A stretch of 64,000 bases of DNA from Zelonia costaricensis. Its lineage: Eukaryota; Euglenozoa; Kinetoplastea; Trypanosomatida; Trypanosomatidae. The stretch lies in contig JASAOO010003527.1 of NCBI GenBank assembly GCA_030849075.1, forward strand, positions 29,822 through 93,821, given 5' to 3'. Numbering within the stretch: the first letter of the stretch is position 1; each line of letters starts with the position of its first letter. Of this stretch, positions 19,415-30,300 are shown piece after piece. Below the pieces are notes generated by a model. That model ran no database searches, was not told the origin of the DNA, and was given only the letters and a program-made list of their open reading frames with translations. A program made the position numbers and the translations under genes.

Positions 19415-20052
19415 CGCACAGAGTGTGGGCTGTGTGGGGGACGTCGAGAACAGCGAAGAAACAAAGGTGAGTGCATCGACGTCAGTGAAACACCGCGAAC
19501 GCTTGCACGAGGTGGGGGTGGCAGCAGCGGCGTCAATAGGAGCGGCGGCGGCAGATGCAGCGCTGACAGCGCCATCCGTTCAAGTGCTGCAGTGTTTCCT
19601 TCACTTCTGCATGACCACATTCTGCCACGTCCTTCTTTTGGTGCAACGGCTTGCACTTAGCCTGGCCATGCACCGGCCCTGCCTTTGTGTGTGGGTGAGT
19701 GTGTCAAGAGCGCAGCACCTGACCGCTGTTTCTGTGAATGTGCGCTCCACCGCCCTCCAAGGAAGCGGACGTCCACGCGCAGGAGAAAAAAAAAAGAGCG
19801 CCAGCCTCTCTCCCCATCTGTGCCGCCCGCCATGCGCTGTTGTTGCGTTTAATTACGTGTTGTCTGAAACCGCGTGCTCGAGCGTGGCGACGTCAAAAAA
19901 AAAAAAAACGCGCGACGCCCTCGCTGGCCGTGAGTCGCTCCCTGCCACTCCCCCCCCCCCTCTCTCTTACCCCATCCCCTCCCTCTTTCCCCCCTCCCCC
20001 GCACAACGACCTGCCTCCTCGAGAGGCCGCACGCTGCGGCGCGGTCTGCTCG
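19415..20052. other. Spacer with T tracts
   Basis: About 0.64 kb, gene-free. Two minus-strand T tracts (19786-19795 and 19895-19908) lie immediately 3' of the 20053-24369 gene and could influence its polyadenylation, which in trypanosomatids is coupled to the downstream splice acceptor. Confidence 0.5.
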
Positions 20053-23000
20053 TCACGGAGCGGCAGCGGGAGCGCCTTCGTACGCCTCGTTCCACCGCGC
20101 CACAAAGGCGCTGCTGGCTGCGTCGTACGCAACGCGCAGCTCAGCCAGCGGCAGGCGACCGAAGCGGCTACCGTAGAGGGAGAAGGTGCGGTGCGGGTTG
20201 GGCGGCGCTTTGGGATCGCCGTGCCACAGCGCCGCGTGGTCGAGCACCCGCTCCGCCGTCTCCGCGTCGGTAGGGAGCACCGGGAAAACCTGAATGGCCA
20301 GGTGCGGCGCCGTCGCGGTGTCGCGTGGCTGCAGCGTGAAGCTGAGGTACACCTGCTCTACCGCTACGCTGGTTGTCTGGTCCCGTCGGACGCGCTCGTA
20401 GATGCGGCGCACAAAGTCGGCGGCGGACTTGGTGTAGAGCGCCAGCAGGCGTTCCTCGACCGCAGCGATTGCGGCACTGACCGCGGCGTCGCTGAGGTGA
20501 GCGGCCTCGACAGCGAGCAGCTCCTGGCGCAGTGGTGGACAGGCGGTGCTGAAGGTGAAGCGGAGGTCGGCGCGGGAGCGGTAGTGTACATAAAGCGGCT
20601 CAGCGGGGAGGCCGTACACCGTGAGCTCCCCGTCTGGGAACGTCGCCGCCGCGTCGGCGTCCGGCCCGGCCATGCGACACTTGCGCAGGAGGAGCGACAT
20701 GTACGCCTGCACCTCCGTCCCGCGCGCACGCTCGCGCATGAGCGTCATGTACATGTCCTGCATCGAGACCCGGCCGTAGGACAAGCTCTTGTACGGGTTC
20801 TTGTCGGCAAACCGACTCAAGCAGCAGTAGTGCAGACTGAACACCTTTCGCCGCAGCGACGAGCTGGCGAGGTCGGCGAAGAGGTCGCGCTCGAGTCTCA
20901 GACGGCCGATGGCGTCTGCCGTGATCTCGTCCCGCTCCACCAGCGGCGCGCCCAGCACGGCGACACGGGGGGTGGGGTGATACAGCACGGGTGTACCGCT
21001 CTCTTTGCTCGCGCCCCAGCCGAGGGCTCCACCGCCAAGGGTTCGCAGGCGGTCCGGCTCGAGCCCGGCATCAACGCTGGCGCACGTGTCGCGTGGCGCG
21101 CTGTCGTCGCACCGCCGCACCAGCACCTCGACACCCAGCGCAGACACGCACCCGCGCGTCACCTCTCGGGGAAGCGGGAAGGAGGCGATCTCAGGACTCG
21201 CGTTGTCGGCCGCCGGCGTGTCGAAGAGGTCGGTGACGTAGTTGCCCCGGCTGCCGAGAAAGAGCGGCCGGCTGTGCGGTACGGGCCGCCCCCCGCCGGC
21301 GGCCTTGAAGGGCGGCAACACATACAGAGTCGCCGAGAAGCGCATCTGCCGCTGCACGTCGTCCAGCACCGGCGCCGTGTAGTGCTGCATGGCAGCGTAG
21401 ACGTGCCCAAGTGTCGTGTTTGCGCCCGCTGCGTCCGCCGCTGCACCGCTCGCGCTGCACGACATGGCTTGGAGGAGGGCAAGGTACGACAGGAAGGATG
21501 AGAAAATGCGCTCGCTGGCGTACAGCATGCCGGGCTCGTTGCACGTGGAGACGGCGTTGTCGACGATGCTGGCGCACAGGGCCCGCTCGGTGTTGCGCAG
21601 CGAGCACGGCAGCCGCTCCCAGTCAAGCCGCAGGAGGTTGGGTAGGTTGGGCAGCTGAAGCCGCATGAAGGCCCAGTCGAGCTGCGCGTACGCTTCCGCC
21701 TGCAGCGTCTGCGGTGGCGGCGCCCCAGCGGCGCGCGCCACCACGGTCTTCTTCTTCGACGCCGCGGAGTAGAAGAGCTCACGCGGGCGCACGGCGAAGA
21801 GCGACAGCGGCACGGTCGGCGGCAGCACGTCAGCCGCCAGCTCCAGCCGCGGGCACGCCGCAGCGCTGTCGTGCCACAGCGTCGCCCGACCGGCGGTCAG
21901 GCAGAGGCAGGGCGGCGGCGCGGTGGTGGGGATGGGCGGCAGCTCGTCGAGCGCAAAGGGCAGCGACGGCGGCTGATACGTCGGGAACGTGTTCTGCGCC
22001 TGCTGCTCGAGCAGCCCGTACGCCCACTGCACCTCTTCCAGCAGAGTCTGCCGGCCCGCCCGCTCCGCCTGGGCCACGCCCTCCGTCGCAAATTGAAAGC
22101 TGGTCTGCACGGCGTCGCACACGGTGTCGCGCATTGGCCACGACGCGCCCGCCACCGCCGCGTCGGCCCCGCCACGACCCCCGCCACTCCACCACTCCCA
22201 GCCAATCGAGGTGAGCAAGCTGCGGTGAAACGGCGCATCAGCGCGCCTCTGCAGCGGGTGCCGCGTGGCGCGCGGCACGGGCTCTTGAGGAAACAAGAGA
22301 TCGCCGACGAGGCCTCGCACGCCGTTCACCTCCGCCACACCAACCGGCACCACCACCACGTCGTCGTAAAGGAGGTCTGCGAAGGCGCGGTGAATGCGCG
22401 GCAGGAGGGCCGCCCCACCGTCGACGTTGCCCCCCTCCCCCTCAAGCTGCGCCGCGTGGAGCTCAAAAAAGAGGTTCACTTTCGAAAGGAAGCTGACAGA
22501 CGGTGCCGCGCTGTACGCGTCCTTGCCGCGGCTTGTCTTCGCCTCGGCGCCTGCCGTCGCCTTGCCTTTTTCCCCGCCGGTGCCTGCGCCCCTGTCGTCG
22601 GGCTCGTCCGCTTCGAGGCCGTCGTGGTCGGGTGACACCGCGTAGACGGCTCGGTCCGTCGTGCGCTGCGTCCACGTCATCGCGTGCTCGTCCCGCCCCT
22701 CCACTATCACGTCCAGAACGAAGATGGTAGGCTGCTGCCCCGTACCCCGCAGCGACAGCGGCGCAACGTACTCGCCCGTCTCCGCCAGCACCCAGTCCTT
22801 CGACGGCGTGTGCTGCGGGAGGAGGAAGGTCTCCGCAAGGTAGTGCTTGCACGACACTCGCAGCCGCGTCTCCGTGTCGTCGGAGAGGCCGGTGGCGGAG
22901 ATGGCGACGTTCACGCCCCGTGCGTAGACGGCGTCCGTCGGCGCGGGGGAGAAGGTGACGGCGCACGTGTCCGTGTAGCCGGCGGCGCGGCGGTGCAGCT

Positions 23001-24369
23001 TCCACTCCGTCGACGGCGTCACCGCCGTCACCTCGACTTGCAAAAACGCACGCTTCGTGGCTCCGCAGCGAACCACCGCGGCGCCGTCCACGTGGCCAGT
23101 GAGCCGCACCCGCCGCAGCGCCAGCGCCGCTAGAGGAAACAGGGTGCGCAGCGGCCGGTGGCGATACGCGCGCGGCTCGTCGTTCGGGTCCGTGTGCAGG
23201 TCCCCGCACCACAACACACGCCTCCAGAGCTGCCGTGTGGCACCAATGTCGTCACCAGGCAACGACGCAGCTGCCTCCGCCGCGGCAGCCCACCACGCCC
23301 CGTTGAAGTCGGCGAGCTTTGCAGCGGCAGCCGGCGGCAGGCGCCACGCCCGCGCCATCGCTGCCGACACCGCGCGAGCTGTGTCAACATTGCCATACCG
23401 ACGTACCAGTGCCTCAGCTGCTGCGTCGCCCACGGCGCGACAGAGAGTCAGCAGATTGCTGGCACGAGGCACACCCGCCTCTGCCGCACGGCGCACCCAC
23501 GCGAGACCGGCGCCGACGAGCGCCTCTCCAACGTCGACGGCCTCACCACTCTCGCCACCCTCACCCACCCACGCCGTGCAGCGAGCGTTGGCCAGGTGCT
23601 CGTACGTCTCCAGCTGCGTGTTGTACGCAACGTCCTTGTCGGACGGGTAGACAGCGTGGACGTGCACGCGTAGCTCGCGATGCAGCAGGTGCGTCTGCGC
23701 CCACCGCAGCGCTGCGTACCCCCTCACGGTCGATGGTGGCTGGCAGACGGTGGCGTCCAGCACGAGCAGCTGCGGGAGCGGCACCGTCTCTGCACCGTCC
23801 GCGTCGTCTGCCGCCCACGTGACGCGGTACACGTCGCCGCGCATGACGTCTGCGACGGTGCAGCGCCGGGCCGCGCAGAACAGTGGGCCGCGCTCTCGCT
23901 GCCGCAGCTGCGCGAGCCACGGCGCCGTCTCCGCGGCGTCCGGCTGGAGCTCTGCCTGCACGAGAGGCGTGCAGCGCACCACGCAGGGGCGCACCACGCA
24001 CGCCACACCTGCACGCACGAGCGTCTCTTGCAGCGAGCACCAGTGCAACTCGTGTGCACGCACGGCGCGCGACTCGGCCGAAAAGATGATGTCGCCGTAC
24101 CCCTCTAGAGGGAAATCGCTGTACACGTCCTGGCGCAGGTACACCCGCATCGCGTCGTTGACGTGCGCCAGCACAGCCGCCACAACGTGCGTGACAGTCG
24201 CCGCCGTGCCGCGAGGGACGTCCACGGCGGTGAGCTCGCAGCTCAGCTTGCGCGCGTACGAGGGCACGGCGACAAGAAAGACGTTCTTCGCGACCCACTC
24301 CACCCCAGAGACGCACACGAGTACGTCATCGCAGCGCCACGGGTGGATGTGTTCGCTTGAGCCCTGCAT
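20053..24369 (-). CDS. Large conserved protein with two possible SNase-like (OB-fold) modules
   Basis: A 1438-residue protein with no membrane segments or signal peptide. I do not recognise the whole. The first 305 residues look like two degenerate staphylococcal-nuclease-like modules. In module 1 (about 15-128), LTAVDVPRG is followed by a helix, a DAMRVYLRQDVYSD strand pair and ETLVRAGVACV. In module 2 (about 165-298), the order is VADVMRGDVYRVTW, LLVLDATVCQPPSTVRGYAA, a RELRVHVHAVYPSD strand and EALVGAGLAWVRRA. The order (aliphatic strand with Asp, G-x-A helix, basic strand, Leu-Val-x-x-Gly-Leu-Ala) is the SNase pattern, but catalytic Arg/Glu residues are not evident. The remaining 1100 residues are mixed helix/strand without a named domain. 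The start MQGSSEHIHP (ATG at 24369) is chosen; 122 upstream in-frame codons look like UTR. The gene is firm; the domain call is inference. Confidence 0.8.
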   Translation of the reverse strand: MQGSSEHIHPWRCDDVLVCVSGVEWVAKNVFLVAVPSYARKLSCELTAVDVPRGTAATVTHVVAAVLAHVNDAMRVYLRQDVYSDFPLEGYGDIIFSAESRAVRAHELHWCSLQETLVRAGVACVVRPCVVRCTPLVQAELQPDAAETAPWLAQLRQRERGPLFCAARRCTVADVMRGDVYRVTWAADDADGAETVPLPQLLVLDATVCQPPSTVRGYAALRWAQTHLLHRELRVHVHAVYPSDKDVAYNTQLETYEHLANARCTAWVGEGGESGEAVDVGEALVGAGLAWVRRAAEAGVPRASNLLTLCRAVGDAAAEALVRRYGNVDTARAVSAAMARAWRLPPAAAAKLADFNGAWWAAAAEAAASLPGDDIGATRQLWRRVLWCGDLHTDPNDEPRAYRHRPLRTLFPLAALALRRVRLTGHVDGAAVVRCGATKRAFLQVEVTAVTPSTEWKLHRRAAGYTDTCAVTFSPAPTDAVYARGVNVAISATGLSDDTETRLRVSCKHYLAETFLLPQHTPSKDWVLAETGEYVAPLSLRGTGQQPTIFVLDVIVEGRDEHAMTWTQRTTDRAVYAVSPDHDGLEADEPDDRGAGTGGEKGKATAGAEAKTSRGKDAYSAAPSVSFLSKVNLFFELHAAQLEGEGGNVDGGAALLPRIHRAFADLLYDDVVVVPVGVAEVNGVRGLVGDLLFPQEPVPRATRHPLQRRADAPFHRSLLTSIGWEWWSGGGRGGADAAVAGASWPMRDTVCDAVQTSFQFATEGVAQAERAGRQTLLEEVQWAYGLLEQQAQNTFPTYQPPSLPFALDELPPIPTTAPPPCLCLTAGRATLWHDSAAACPRLELAADVLPPTVPLSLFAVRPRELFYSAASKKKTVVARAAGAPPPQTLQAEAYAQLDWAFMRLQLPNLPNLLRLDWERLPCSLRNTERALCASIVDNAVSTCNEPGMLYASERIFSSFLSYLALLQAMSCSASGAAADAAGANTTLGHVYAAMQHYTAPVLDDVQRQMRFSATLYVLPPFKAAGGGRPVPHSRPLFLGSRGNYVTDLFDTPAADNASPEIASFPLPREVTRGCVSALGVEVLVRRCDDSAPRDTCASVDAGLEPDRLRTLGGGALGWGASKESGTPVLYHPTPRVAVLGAPLVERDEITADAIGRLRLERDLFADLASSSLRRKVFSLHYCCLSRFADKNPYKSLSYGRVSMQDMYMTLMRERARGTEVQAYMSLLLRKCRMAGPDADAAATFPDGELTVYGLPAEPLYVHYRSRADLRFTFSTACPPLRQELLAVEAAHLSDAAVSAAIAAVEERLLALYTKSAADFVRRIYERVRRDQTTSVAVEQVYLSFTLQPRDTATAPHLAIQVFPVLPTDAETAERVLDHAALWHGDPKAPPNPHRTFSLYGSRFGRLPLAELRVAYDAASSAFVARWNEAYEGAPAAAP

Positions 24370-24940
24370 CACAGCGTTGTCTCCCTCTCTCCAACGCGGC
24401 GTTGCTGTCTCGCCGCGTGGCGCGTGTGTTTGTGACGAGCGCAGCTGTCGCAAGCTGGACCTTCTCACAGTGCCGGCATGCACAGCCACAGATGCACAAG
24501 CCCCAACACCACCTTCAGCAAGGAGATGAATGTCCTCACGCGATGGCAACGTCAGTTGTGGGGGGAGGGAGGGGGAGGGTGATGCGCCTCGACACTGAAG
24601 CCGCGAGAAGAAGCGCTCCGTAGTTCGGGCCTCGCGAAGAGAGAAGAGCAGAGGGAAAGACAAGAGGAGGAGGTTGGAAGCGGTGTTCGCGAGCATGCAC
24701 AGGCGCGCGCACCAGCCGATCACGCACCCACACACACACAGTGTTCTGACTGGGCACTAGAAGACTCGCACACCGGTGTGCGTCCGACTTCGCGTGTTAG
24801 CCACCTACGTGGCATCGGCAGCGTTGCTTTGTGGTTCAATAGGCGCAGGCACGTGGTGCGTGCGCAGCCTTAGACCATCCCGGGGCCAGTTCATCGTGTG
24901 CGTGCACCCTTCCCAGCTGCTGAGGGCTTCCTCCCGCCTT
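24370..24940. other. Spacer, no gene seen
   Basis: About 0.57 kb. It shows no strong polypyrimidine tract and has moderate CA content near 24728-24742. It should contain the 3'UTR of the gene at 24941-26608 and the 5'UTR of the 20053-24369 gene. Confidence 0.5.
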
Positions 24941-26608
24941 CTACAAGTCGGTCAAGTCGTGCGCACAGACGACCACACCCGTCCTTTCGAGTCCGTCGCG
25001 CGTGCACACCGCAACGCGTTCTCTGCGTAGCACGCTCGGGGCCCACAGGTGACAGCGGCGCGTGCACAAGTCCTCCTCGACCGTGGCACCCGCAGCGGGG
25101 TACAGGAGAGATGGCGCCGCGGCCGCCGACGGCACCGCCACCAACTGCACGTGCGCGGGTGCAAGGCCGAGCGCGGCAAACAGACTTGTGACCTCAAGCA
25201 GCAGCCACTCCGCAGCCAGCACCGTGCAGACCGCGTCTGTCACGTCCAGGTGGGCACACGCGACATGGGCTGCGGCATCGACGCTGGAGGGCACGTCGCC
25301 CACAGCGAAACGCGGCGTCGCCGTGGCGCTGGGCGGGGCCGCACTGGTCACGGCGTGCAGCCAGGCCGCCACGTGCCGCTCCGCGATCGCGAGAACGTCG
25401 GGCGTCACAGCGCTGCGGGGGGCGGCGAGAGTCAGCGCAACCACAAACGGCGCGGAGAGCCGGCGCTGCCGCTCTCGCCACTGCTCCTCCCGTGCGGCGT
25501 AGCCGCGCATCAGCGGACCAGCGAGCCGCAGCGCCAAGGCACCGACTTTGTGCAGCCACGACGCAGCCGCCCTCGTTGCTGCCGACGACGCCGGACGCGG
25601 TTTCGCTAGGTATGCAGGATACACGCCTGCGTCAGCGCGGTTGTACCGCAGCACGGCGCCGAGGGCGGCGAAGACGCTGTACGGCCCCAGCCACAAGTCG
25701 CCGCGCCGGGCAGGAGCCGGCGACGCGCCAGCACCGTCCCGCCTAACCAGCCTCGCGGATGCGGCAGCGGGGATCCGGCTGTTGGCCGGCGACGGGGACG
25801 GCGACGACGGCGCCATGCCGAGGCGCCACCGCTGGAATGTGCCTGCGGTCGCAACGCCGCACTGTCGCACGAGAGCGGCGCAGTCGGCTGGTGCGGGTGT
25901 GGCCCTGCTCGAGTACGGCGGCGATGCAGGGGCTGCGGCGGCCGCCTCCAGCACCCCCTCCACGTCGTGGACCACCGCCGTCGTGTGCTGCCCGTCCACC
26001 GTGACAGCGACGCAGTGACGCGTAGCAAAGCGACGGCCGCCCCACCGCCGCACCTCTGCCGCCCGCACGTCCCATTCATCCAGCGCCTGCCCGTCCACCT
26101 CCGTCATGGCGCGGTAGACAACGCAGGCCAACGGCGTCGACGCACCGACGCACGCCGCGCTGCGGTCGCGCCGCTCCCGCAGCTCTGCCCAAGCAAAGAG
26201 AGCCGCACGGCGCACCTCGCCCGGCAGGTCTGCCAGAGTCGCTGCCTCGCCCTCTTCCACCATCGTGACTGTCGGGAACTCCAGCTCCACCTCACCTCGC
26301 AGGTCGAGCCACGCCGCCAAGCCTGCCTGAGCACACCCCTGCACCTCATCGCTCGCGTTCACAACCGCCACGCGGGGACAGGCCGGCGCAGGCGCGGCAG
26401 ACGATGCGTCTTTCTCGTCGCCGGTGCTCCACAGAGCCTGCGGTACGTGCGCCTCTTGCCCGTAAAGAAGGCTGTGCCCAATGTAGACCCCCATGCCCGC
26501 GATGCCTGCGGCCACCAGCAGTTTCTGCCCAGTGCCGTGCTCGCTCGTGGCCGCATCAGCCGGCGCCTCCGAAGTGGGCTCGAGCCCGCGCAGAGTTGGC
26601 GCTTCCAT
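24941..26608 (-). CDS. Hypothetical protein with an N-terminal membrane anchor
   Basis: A predicted 555-residue protein. It begins MEAPTLRGLE and has a single hydrophobic segment at about 29-49 (LLVAAGIAGMGVYIGHSLLY). The acidic 25-residue head and lack of a cleavable signal suggest a signal anchor with most of the chain on one side of a membrane. The organelle cannot be told. The body is Ala-rich and mixed helix/strand, with a low-complexity Ala/Pro/Ser stretch at about 215-295 and no motif I recognise. The C-terminus (about 440-555) is more ordered (VLAAEWLLLEVTSLFAALGL). ATG at 26608 is preferred over the open frame up to 26929, because the extra 107 residues read like UTR. No family assignment. 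Confidence 0.7.
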   Translation of the reverse strand: MEAPTLRGLEPTSEAPADAATSEHGTGQKLLVAAGIAGMGVYIGHSLLYGQEAHVPQALWSTGDEKDASSAAPAPACPRVAVVNASDEVQGCAQAGLAAWLDLRGEVELEFPTVTMVEEGEAATLADLPGEVRRAALFAWAELRERRDRSAACVGASTPLACVVYRAMTEVDGQALDEWDVRAAEVRRWGGRRFATRHCVAVTVDGQHTTAVVHDVEGVLEAAAAAPASPPYSSRATPAPADCAALVRQCGVATAGTFQRWRLGMAPSSPSPSPANSRIPAAASARLVRRDGAGASPAPARRGDLWLGPYSVFAALGAVLRYNRADAGVYPAYLAKPRPASSAATRAAASWLHKVGALALRLAGPLMRGYAAREEQWRERQRRLSAPFVVALTLAAPRSAVTPDVLAIAERHVAAWLHAVTSAAPPSATATPRFAVGDVPSSVDAAAHVACAHLDVTDAVCTVLAAEWLLLEVTSLFAALGLAPAHVQLVAVPSAAAAPSLLYPAAGATVEEDLCTRRCHLWAPSVLRRERVAVCTRDGLERTGVVVCAHDLTDL

Positions 26609-27380
26609 CCCAGTCGTGTGGTGACCCAACGCACGATTCGCTGCACCGATTGTGCAGATAATGTACCGATATGTTCCGTTGTCTGGATGTCGGTGGGCCG
26701 GAATGCACTCCTTTCTCGCGCATTTGTGTTTTCCCCGCAGAAGTACCGCGACGTTGTTTGGCCGCGTTGTTCGTTGTGCGTGCCGAGGGCAAAACAAAGA
26801 GTTGGCAGCGAAGTTGTTGCGGGCCATGACAGAGAGGGGGGAGAGTGGGAGGGGGGGGGGGAGGCAGGGGGCTACGTGTGTCAACAGAAAGGGCCGCGTC
26901 CAGTCGGCACGGGTACGCCAGTGCGACAACAGGCTTAATCAACCGCGGCGAACAGAGCCTCAAGTGCTCACACGCAACACGGCAGCCAACAACGCGAGGT
27001 GTGCTGTCACGTTTTGCGACGATTGGGCGAGCGCGCGGTCAGACCGATCCCTGTGCGTGGTCCATTCCAGCGCCACCGCCGCCGCCGCCGCCCCCCCCCC
27101 TCGTACACGAGGACTCCTTAGCCCTTTTTTTTCTTCTTGACTTCTCTCACCTTTGCCTCTGAACCATTGCGGCGATCGGGTCATCTGCATCGTGACAGGT
27201 CGCTGTTGCCGGCGGGCGGCGCGGCTGGCCAGGGGATTCGCGTTGTCTGTTCTTCCTCAGTCGCCTGAGCAGGAAGCGGCCTCGCGCCATCGGCAAGCCT
27301 TGCCACCGCTGCACGGCCAACGCAACCACAATCCACCTCAAGAAGAACAACAAGCGAGCCAACGCCTCGCGGCGTACCGC
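26609..27380. other. Spacer, no gene seen
   Basis: About 0.77 kb. The plus strand has a G10 run near 26851-26860 and a C10 run near 27091-27100. No plausible coding frame is seen on either strand. A long plus-strand frame overlaps the carboxypeptidase gene from 27153, but it is the antisense shadow of that gene. Confidence 0.5.
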
Positions 27381-30300
27381 TTAGCCGAAAAGATGCGTCG
27401 GGATCTCCTCATCTACGCTGCTGACGCTGCTGTGGTCGTCGGCATAGTCGCCCGCGGCGCTGCCCCCCAGGGAGTTGCAGCCAGACCAGTCCTGATCGTC
27501 GCTGCCAGAGCCGGCGGACGCCGAAGAAGCGCTGCGCTCACCCGCCTCCGACGCGTCCCCCTTTTCGCCGTCACCCTCCACCTCGCCATCCACGTCCTCG
27601 TCGGCGTCTGTCGGCTTGGCGCGTGGGCGCCGTGCGTCTGGCATCTCCGCCGCAGCTTCATCATCCAGCTCGCCGTCGGCGCTCTCCTCGGCCACCGAGG
27701 CCCCGCTTTCGTCACTGCTGCCGCCCTCATCGACGCCGGCGCCGTCCTCGTCGTCCGCGGCGGCAGTGCTCTCGCGGTGGTTCACCAAGAACAGGTACCG
27801 CAGCGCCTCGAGCTGCCCAGCAGCGGGGACGGCCGGCTGCGCTGGCACGGCGTCACTTGGTGGCTGTCCCGCACACGGCACGGGCGACCCACCCCGCCGC
27901 TCCCCCCGCGTCGCGGCGGCGTACTGGCCAGCGCGTGGCCCGGCGGCGGCCTCACGCACCAGCGGCGACACCGGGTTCTTAGGCGGCTCACGTCCCCCGC
28001 CAGCCGCCGCTGTCATGCCCCACGACTGCTGCAGCGCCGCCGTCTCCGGCACGTCGCCGGCCGCGGCCCTGCGGTCCCCGTCGCCGCCGTCCGCCAACTG
28101 CGCCGTCAGCGCAGACCATTGCTGGAAGAGGATGGACAGCGCGCGCAGAAAGGCGTCGCCCATCGCACGGAAGACGGTGGGGCTGTAGTGCACCTCACCC
28201 GCGTGCGCCACACACGCGCTGCCCGAGGCGCCGCCGACACGCAGAAGCTCGGGGAGGCTCAGGGCCCCCCCTACCATGGTCGCCTCGAAGCCGTAGCTCA
28301 TGCGCACGCCGAACTCCTCGTACAGCACAACCCGCGCCGAGCCCTTCTTGTCCTTCGTCACCGCGAAGGAGCTCTGCGACAGCGAGAAGGACGGGAAGAG
28401 CTGCGACAAGAGCGCGGCCATCACCTTCTCCGGTCCCGCGGGGGCGGTGCTTGGCGGGTTGCCGGAGCGCCGATGGCGGCGCTCGCGCTCGCGCCCGCCC
28501 TTCCCGCGCTGGCGGGACGACGCGGCGACGGAGCGGATGGTGTCGGCCGTGCAGCCGTACACGAGGAAGTTCTTGGCGCGCGAGTGGCCGTGGAAGTCGG
28601 CGAACATGACGACCTGCCGCTGCTCCTCGCCGCGCCAGTGTCGCAGCAGCTGCTTGATGGCGTAAAGCGTGGGGTTGCACTCTGCCCTGGGCTCTGTGTA
28701 GTCGCGGTTGAGGTCAGTGCCGGCGAAGGAGCAGCGGTGGTTGCCCATCATGACGCCGTCGGGATTCAGCATCGGCACGACCTTGAAGACGAAGTTCTCG
28801 CACAAGTGCTCTGCGGCGGCAGCGGTGGCCCCAGACTGCACCACGAGTGCGTCAAGCAGGCCTTGCATTACCCAGCTCGCGTTCGTTTCGCCGGGGTGGA
28901 CGCGCGCCACAAGCAGCGCGACGGGCCGGCGGCGAATCTCCTCCGCCGTGTACGGCTCACCCGAGTTGCGGCGGCGCAGGGCCGTGACGGTGAGCAGCGG
29001 CACCGCCAGCCCGCCTGGCGTCTCGCAGAGGGACTGCTGCAGGACGGCGGGGGCCGCGTGGTCGCCCGACGCCGGCCGCGTCAGCCAGTCGAGGTGGTGA
29101 CGGAGCTCCGTGTAGGTGAAGGGAAAGCAGTTTGCCAGGAACACGGTGCCGCCCCCTGTCGCCGGCATCGTCACGGAGAAGGACACGGTGAAGTAGTTCT
29201 TCTGCCTCAGCGCCGCCGCGTCCGACGTGCTCGGCGGCGGCTGCGGGGACACCGGCGGCGGGGGCGGGGGCGGCGTCGTGGCGCTACTCGAGGGGACAGC
29301 CGGTGGCGCTGGCACCCGCTTCTTTGCGATGACCGGCGGCGGGGCGCACGCCGCGGCCGCGGTGGCGCGGGCTGGGGGCGGCGCCACGGGTGGAGGAGGG
29401 GGCACTGGGGTCGCAGGGGCTGGCGGCGGCGGTGGCGCCATCATTGCGGCGAACGTGGGCTCGCCACCCTTGCCGAAGAGGTGCACGCGTGCGGGGCGGA
29501 GAAACGCGTTGCCGAAGTAGAAGATGCTCTCGCCGGCCCGGGTCCACTGCGGGCGGGGGCCCGCGCTGTCGCCGTCCGGCACGTGCATGAGGAGCGGCTT
29601 CTGGCCTTCGTTGAAAGTGGAGCCGAGCTTCTCCATGTTGAGGATGTTGAAGCGGTACGTCTTGCCTGGCGTGTACTGCTGCACGCCGAAGCTGAACCAC
29701 TGCGTGTACGAGTTCGTCGCGGTGTCCCACGCGAGGACGAGGTCGTACTCGCCGTCGCACACCTCCACGGCGCGCTGCAGGTTGCCGCTCTCGTAGTCGG
29801 AGAGGAAGCGCACGCCGTCTGCGCTTGGCGCCACGGCGGCGGCGGCCTCGGCAGCGGCACCAGGCGCTGCACTGCTCATGCGCTCGAACACAACCTTGTG
29901 CACGTGCGGCCGCGCACTCCCGTCGCACGCGCCGTCGTCCAGCAGCGCCAGGCGCGCAATGTGGTGCCGCAGTACCTGCACCCGGTCCCCCTCCGAGACA
30001 TTCACGAGCGGCACGCGGAGGTGCGCGTCGTCGGCAGCGGCCGGGATGCAGGATGCTGCGCCGTACCAGCCCTCCGCTGTGGTTGGGGGTGCCGTGTCCG
30101 GGAAGGGCCACCTCAGCGCCTCGGCGGCGAAGGGGGCGAGCGCAGAGGCTGCGTCGACCGCGCCACCGTCGAGCTCCGGGGAGAAGGCGCCGGGCCGCAG
30201 GTCCACGAGCAGCAAACCCGTCGCCGCCGCGCCGTTGGTGGCGTCCGCGACGGCCGTCGTCGCCAGCGGTGCCGGTGCGGCGCCGCTCTCGTCATCGGGC

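Noticed and set aside
19738..21501. Plus-strand open frame of 587 codons
   Set aside because: Antisense of the 1438-residue protein; composition is Arg/His/Val-rich as expected for a GC-rich shadow frame.
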